This document shows positions 24,366-27,881 of a stretch of 27,881 nucleotides of DNA, piece by piece (the first letter of the stretch is position 1; every line of letters begins with the position of its first letter). A model generated the notes under the pieces. It was not told the DNA's origin. It made no database searches and saw only the letters and a program-made list of their open reading frames with translations. This DNA comes from PWND01 sp964601515 (GTDB taxonomy: Bacteria > Bacteroidota > Bacteroidia > Bacteroidales > UBA7960): the NCBI GenBank assembly GCA_964601515.1, contig CAZRNU010000027.1, positions 1-27,881 of the forward strand, read 5' to 3'. Made by a program: the position numbers and the translations under genes.

Positions 24366-24692
24366 TTAATTTACCTGCTTTATTTCTATAGTTCCTATTT
24401 TCCCGTTTGATGGTGAAATCTCTGCAGCTTCGTAAGAAATGTATGAAACCATCATGTTATTATCAAGCATATAATAAGGTAGTTCGATGCTGAAATTACC
24501 GTCTAAATCAGTATATACTTTATAATCACTAATGCAAATTAATACACCTGCAAGGTTTTCTTTTGATTCGGCATCAATAACTTTTCCTTGAATTGAAATT
24601 AGACTCATTTCTTCAGAAGTTGTTTTTGCGTTGCCTGCAATTGTTGTTAATGTTGCAGCTAAGATTGATAATGTTAAAAATAATTGCTTCAT
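24366..24692 (-). CDS. Small secreted CarboxypepD regulatory-like domain protein
   Basis: A 108-residue protein with signal peptide (MKQLFLTLSILAATLTTIAGNA). The mature part is one carboxypeptidase regulatory-like beta-sandwich: ISIQGKVIDAESKENLAGVLICISD, then YTDLDGNFSIELP and a strand with VSYISYEAAEI. This is the same domain that opens the TonB receptor encoded divergently next to it, but here it stands alone with no barrel. It may be a periplasmic accessory of that receptor or an independent protein. The ATG at 24692 is 29 nt from a perfect -7 box. Confidence 0.83.
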   Translation of the reverse strand: MKQLFLTLSILAATLTTIAGNAKTTSEEMSLISIQGKVIDAESKENLAGVLICISDYKVYTDLDGNFSIELPYYMLDNNMMVSYISYEAAEISPSNGKIGTIEIKQVN

Positions 24693-24721
24693 AGTTGTTT
24701 GTTGTTTATTGTTTCACGAAG

Positions 24722-24729
24722 CAAAAGTA
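24722..24729 (-). promoter_or_regulatory. -7 box of the CarboxypepD-domain gene
   Basis: TACTTTTG on the minus strand matches TAnnTTTG exactly, with an expected leader of roughly 20-25 nt. No -33 TTG is visible at the usual spacing. Confidence 0.6.
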
Positions 24730-24903
24730 TTGCCGCAATATAAAGTCTTAGTTAACATACTTTTATTAATACATTACTTTTATATTAAGGCAATGTTAAG
24801 AAACTTAGTTTTTTTGCATGTTTGAATTATTGCAAAATTATATAATGCGCATATAATCAATAAAATATAATGCTATGTTGTGTAATGGTAATATTAATTC
24901 CCC

Positions 24904-24941
24904 TAACAATAATTTGAAGATATCTTAACAACAAGTTAATA
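24904..24941 (+). promoter_or_regulatory. Possible 11-bp-phased operator before the TonB receptor
   Basis: TAACA at 24904, TAACA at 24926 (22 bp later) and TAATA at 24937 (11 bp later) are in 11-bp phase. The position between the first two (24915) holds a poor match. The same phasing and a similar unit appear before the response-regulator gene. Confidence 0.38.
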
Positions 24942-24968
24942 GCTTTGATGCCTGTTTTGTGTTTTTTT

Positions 24969-24998
24969 GCACCACTGTTATAATTAAAAATTTGGTGC
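24969..24998 (+). promoter_or_regulatory. Leader hairpin just before the TonB receptor start
   Basis: GCACCA (24969-24974) pairs with TGGTGC (24993-24998), ending four bases before the ATG at 25003. The loop contains the 14-nt motif shared with the response-regulator promoter. It could affect ribosome access if transcribed. Confidence 0.4.
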
Positions 24999-25002
24999 TA
25001 TT

Positions 25003-27750
25003 ATGATTAATAAAAAGTCGATTTTTCTGACTGTATATTCATTAATTTTCTTCTTGCCTCTTATCGCATTCAGCCAAAGAGGAAGCATTAGCGGAACAAT
25101 AAAAGATAAAACTACAAAGGAAACTATTGTTGGAGCAAGTATAATTATTAGCGGTACAACAACCGGTACAACTTCAGATATTGATGGTAATTTCAGAATT
25201 AATAATATAAATGCAGGTCTGGTAGAGTTAGAGATTTCGTTTATTTCTTACAATAAAGAGATTGTTTCTGTACAAGTTGAACCGGGTGGCAATGCTAAAA
25301 TCAATGTTGAACTTGAAGAGGTTACATTTCTTTTAGATATGGTTACAATCTCAGCTAAACGTGAACTGGATAATGAGAGAGTGCTAATGATGGAGCAAAA
25401 AAATGCCAGTGGAATTACACTTCAGATTGGAGCTCAGGAATTGTCAAGAAAAGGGGTCTCTGATGTGGCTACTGCTGTTACTAAAGTAACAGGAGTGTCA
25501 AAACAAGAGGGAAACAATAAAATTTTTGTGCGTGGTCTTGGCGACAGATATCTTTCAACAACTCTAAATGGGTTGCCCATACCTTCTAACAATCCTGAAC
25601 TAAAAAATATTGCACTTGATTTGTTTACTGTAGATATAGTAGAAATGGTTACAATTGATAAGGTATATAATGAAAAAATTTCAGGAGATTTCGCCGGTGG
25701 AAATATTGATATTGTTTCTAAGAATAGGAATAAAGAAAACTTTTTTGAGATAGAACTTGGTTCAAACATTAATACAAATGTTTTTGCCGATGAAGAATAT
25801 CTTCTTCATCAAGGTCCTGATTATTTTGGTTTTTATACAATAAGTGCTCCAACAACAATAAAGGATTTCGGATTTCAAAATTCAATGAATCCGGTTGCTA
25901 AAAATCCAATAGGTGGCGGAATGGCTATTTCTGCAGGAAAGGTTATCCCATTAAAGAAAAGGGAATTAAACTTATTTACTACCATTAACTTTTCAAACAA
26001 TTATAGCTATAAAGAAGGTATTTCAATGAACGTAAACAGTAATGGTTATCCTTCTAAAGATCTTACATTCGAAAAATCTGATTATAGCACAAATACAACT
26101 GCAATGCTAAATGCCGGTTATGAAATAAATGCATTTAACAGAATTAGTTATAATCTTTTATTTATCAATTCATCCAATCAGCAAAACGAGGATTATAAAG
26201 GAACAATATTGGATATTGCAGATTATGGAAATGGCAGACTAATTAGAGGGACATACGAAAAGAATACTGTTTTGATAAACCAAATTTTAGGAGTACATAA
26301 ATTGTCGGAATCTGCAAATCTAAAATGGGGAACATCATATAATACAATATCTAGTGATTTGCCAGATAGAATTCAGAATACATTCCGCGCTGAAGGAGAT
26401 TCGGTGTACTTTGGCCAAAATCAGATTACAGATAATCACAGATATTATCATTACTTAAATGAGGCTGAAATGGCCGGTAATATTGTAATGGAATATTCTT
26501 TAAGCAAAAATTCAGATGATGAAGCTAAAGGGAAAGTCTCAATAGGTGCTTTTGCAAGATTGAAAAATAGAGAATTTAATTCAACACAATATAATTTTAG
26601 AATAGCTGGAACTAATAGAACTAACCCCGTGGATCCGTATAACCTCGATTTGTTTTTTAATCAACAAAATCTCGATGATGGTTATTTTACTATTGAAACA
26701 TTTAGAGGCAACTATCAGGTGCCTAATGTTTTAAAGCCTCAAGAATACAGTGGCACTCAAAACATATTTGGAGGTTTTTCAAGTTTAGAATACAAACTCT
26801 CGCCAAAGCTTACTGCAATTGTTGGGCTTAGAGCTGAATACATATATCAGGAAGTGAAATGGAATACACAAATAGACCCTCTCGACAGAAAAGACGCCTT
26901 TCAAAGATTTGAATTTCTTCCGGTTTTAACAACTAAATATGAAGTAAATAAAAATCAAAATTTACGATTTGCAGCTAATAAATCATACACATTGCCGCAA
27001 TTTAAAGAGAGAGCTTTCTTTATATATGAAGAGGTTACACAAGTGAAAATTGGTAACCCCGATTTATATCCATCTGAAAATTACAATGCCGATTTAAAAT
27101 GGGAGTATTTCCCTTCTTTAGGGGAAGTTTTTTCTGTTACTGCTTTTGGAAAATACATTTTGAATCCTATTAACGAGGTAACAATTTCTTCCGCTACCAA
27201 TGATATATCATTCTTAAATACCGGTAATTGGGGTTATGCCATGGGTCTTGAGCTTGAAGCCAAGAAAGATATTCTAAAATTCAACAATTCGACTATTATG
27301 GCTGGGCTTAATTTTACCTGCATGATTACTGAGCAAGAACTTAATTCTGATAAGGTTAAAGAAGAAACTCGCTATATAGTTTCTTTTACAAATCAAACTT
27401 CGTCATTTACAGGAGCAGCTGATTATTTGTTAAATGGCGACATAACTTACAAATATTCGTGGAAAAACGGCCTAAATAATATAATGTCAACAATAACCTA
27501 CCAACACACCTCAGATAAAATATACGCAATTGGAACAGATTCGAGAGGTAATATTATCGACAAAGGTTTTGGCTTGTTAAACTTCATAATTAAAACTGAA
27601 TTCTCAAATAAATTTGGAATTGGAATCAATGTTAACAATTTGTTAAACCCAACAATTCAGAAGATCCAAGCCAACGAAAGCAACGATATTGTCGTTTATT
27701 CTTATCAAAAAGGATTGTTCTACAGCCTTAAGTTGAATTATAGGTTTTAG
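25003..27750 (+). CDS. TonB-dependent receptor with N-terminal CarboxypepD domain
   Basis: A 915-residue outer-membrane receptor. The signal peptide ends near residue 25 (IAFSQ). The CarboxypepD regulatory-like domain covers 28-110 (GSISGTIKDKTTKETIVGASI, DIDGNFRINN). The plug covers about 135-240, with VTGVSKQ, FVRGLGDRYLSTTLNGLPI and the closing SGDFAGGNIDI. The remainder is a beta-barrel with many aromatic strands, ending in Leu-Asn-Tyr-Arg-Phe. It takes up an unknown ligand using TonB energy. There is no SusD-like lipoprotein gene beside it, so it is not a classical glycan-utilisation pair. It is downstream of the two-component genes and divergent to a free-standing copy of its own N-terminal domain. 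The RGLGDRY subfamily is widespread, and its substrates are mostly undefined. Confidence 0.93.
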   Translation: MINKKSIFLTVYSLIFFLPLIAFSQRGSISGTIKDKTTKETIVGASIIISGTTTGTTSDIDGNFRINNINAGLVELEISFISYNKEIVSVQVEPGGNAKINVELEEVTFLLDMVTISAKRELDNERVLMMEQKNASGITLQIGAQELSRKGVSDVATAVTKVTGVSKQEGNNKIFVRGLGDRYLSTTLNGLPIPSNNPELKNIALDLFTVDIVEMVTIDKVYNEKISGDFAGGNIDIVSKNRNKENFFEIELGSNINTNVFADEEYLLHQGPDYFGFYTISAPTTIKDFGFQNSMNPVAKNPIGGGMAISAGKVIPLKKRELNLFTTINFSNNYSYKEGISMNVNSNGYPSKDLTFEKSDYSTNTTAMLNAGYEINAFNRISYNLLFINSSNQQNEDYKGTILDIADYGNGRLIRGTYEKNTVLINQILGVHKLSESANLKWGTSYNTISSDLPDRIQNTFRAEGDSVYFGQNQITDNHRYYHYLNEAEMAGNIVMEYSLSKNSDDEAKGKVSIGAFARLKNREFNSTQYNFRIAGTNRTNPVDPYNLDLFFNQQNLDDGYFTIETFRGNYQVPNVLKPQEYSGTQNIFGGFSSLEYKLSPKLTAIVGLRAEYIYQEVKWNTQIDPLDRKDAFQRFEFLPVLTTKYEVNKNQNLRFAANKSYTLPQFKERAFFIYEEVTQVKIGNPDLYPSENYNADLKWEYFPSLGEVFSVTAFGKYILNPINEVTISSATNDISFLNTGNWGYAMGLELEAKKDILKFNNSTIMAGLNFTCMITEQELNSDKVKEETRYIVSFTNQTSSFTGAADYLLNGDITYKYSWKNGLNNIMSTITYQHTSDKIYAIGTDSRGNIIDKGFGLLNFIIKTEFSNKFGIGINVNNLLNPTIQKIQANESNDIVVYSYQKGLFYSLKLNYRF

Positions 27751-27760
27751 CAGGGAAGGT

Positions 27761-27875
27761 CTTTCAATCTACACAATCCTTTCAATCAACCGGATATCTC
27801 ACTGACGTTCGATATGACAGCACTGTCACGCCGAACCCGACACCCGACACCCGATACCAGATACCCGAAACCCGA
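27761..27875 (+). repeat. Composite intergenic repeat: 9-nt units, a hairpin, then 7-nt units
   Basis: CTTTCAATC, TACACAATC, CTTTCAATC run from 27761 to 27787. After about 46 nt that include a hairpin, six heptamers of the form NACCCGA run from 27834 to 27875 (AACCCGA, CACCCGA, CACCCGA, TACCAGA, TACCCGA, AACCCGA). The same two unit types are joined directly at 21129-21185. The element begins 11 nt after the TonB receptor stop and may go on beyond the window. Confidence 0.85.
27807..27836. repeat. REP-like hairpin inside the composite repeat
   Basis: GTTCG (27807-27811) pairs with CGAAC (27832-27836). An inner TGACAG (27815-27820) pairs with CTGTCA (27823-27828). It is notably richer in G+C than its surroundings. 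It has no T-run and may be a mobile palindromic element or a structured 3' end. Confidence 0.65.
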
Positions 27876-27881
27876 TCTATA

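Larger units (their letters stand above)
24730..25002. other. Divergent intergenic control region before the TonB receptor
   Basis: This very A+T-rich stretch has no supported gene. It holds an imperfect direct repeat (CATACTTTTATTAA at 24756 and CATTACTTTTATATTAA from 24772), a 7-bp inverted repeat TTTTGCA/TGCAAAA (24812-24818 with 24831-24837) and a palindrome ATGCGCAT at 24845-24852. Beyond these lie the phased TAACA-like sites and the leader hairpin listed separately. No exact TAnnTTTG box was found for the receptor itself. Confidence 0.5.

Noticed and set aside
21349..27750. Polysaccharide utilisation locus
   Set aside because: There is a TonB receptor but no SusD-like protein and no glycoside hydrolase or lyase gene in the window.

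Overview
The window is about 28 kb of A+T-rich chromosomal DNA from a member of the Bacteroidota, most likely Bacteroidales or a close relative. Several features point there: a secreted CotH-family protein with a type IX secretion (T9SS) sorting domain, a SusC/CarboxypepD-type TonB receptor, a START_2-type protein, starts without Shine-Dalgarno sequences, and many exact matches to the Bacteroidota -7 promoter box TAnnTTTG. A run of 10 N breaks one gene, so this is a draft or metagenome assembly.

Layout. (a) 1-2112: a gene for a secreted helix-hairpin-helix protein with an outer-membrane-barrel-like C-terminus, cut by the window edge and by the N gap. A strong bidirectional terminator follows. 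(b) 2259-7517, minus strand: an MFS transporter with an unusual Cys/His-rich plus acidic insert, and a large envelope protein joining a gluzincin peptidase domain, a PD40 propeller and a barrel. (c) 7699-10704: a cysteine-desulfurase-like PLP enzyme, a START-like protein, a 71-nt long hairpin of unknown nature, and an EamA transporter. (d) 10788-10861: tRNA-Met(CAT) with its own promoter and a terminator that also serves the converging AsmA gene. (e) 10931-18519: an AsmA-family protein, a 1172-residue CotH-kinase/lamin-tail T9SS protein, and a convergent secreted Asn-rich protein. (f) 18683-21115: mutS2. (g) 21349-27750: a PhoB/PhoR-like two-component operon, two small secreted proteins (MORN repeat; free-standing CarboxypepD domain) and a TonB-dependent receptor.

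How the genes may work together. Most are envelope or housekeeping genes in short transcription units. The clearest candidate module is (g). The response-regulator promoter and the TonB-receptor upstream region share a 14-nt motif (13 of 14 identical) and 11-bp-phased TAACA-like repeats, which suggests that the regulator controls both itself and the receptor. This is inference.

Intergenic DNA is notable for composite short-period repeats (9-nt units followed by 7-nt units) just after the stop codons of mutS2 and the TonB receptor. A third, different 7-nt-period tract starts at the stop codon of the HhH gene. I saw no CRISPR array, transposase, integrase, phage gene or biosynthetic cluster. 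I cannot claim a clearly new system. The most unusual items are the repeat family, the 9634-9704 hairpin, the MFS insert and the shared motif in region (g).
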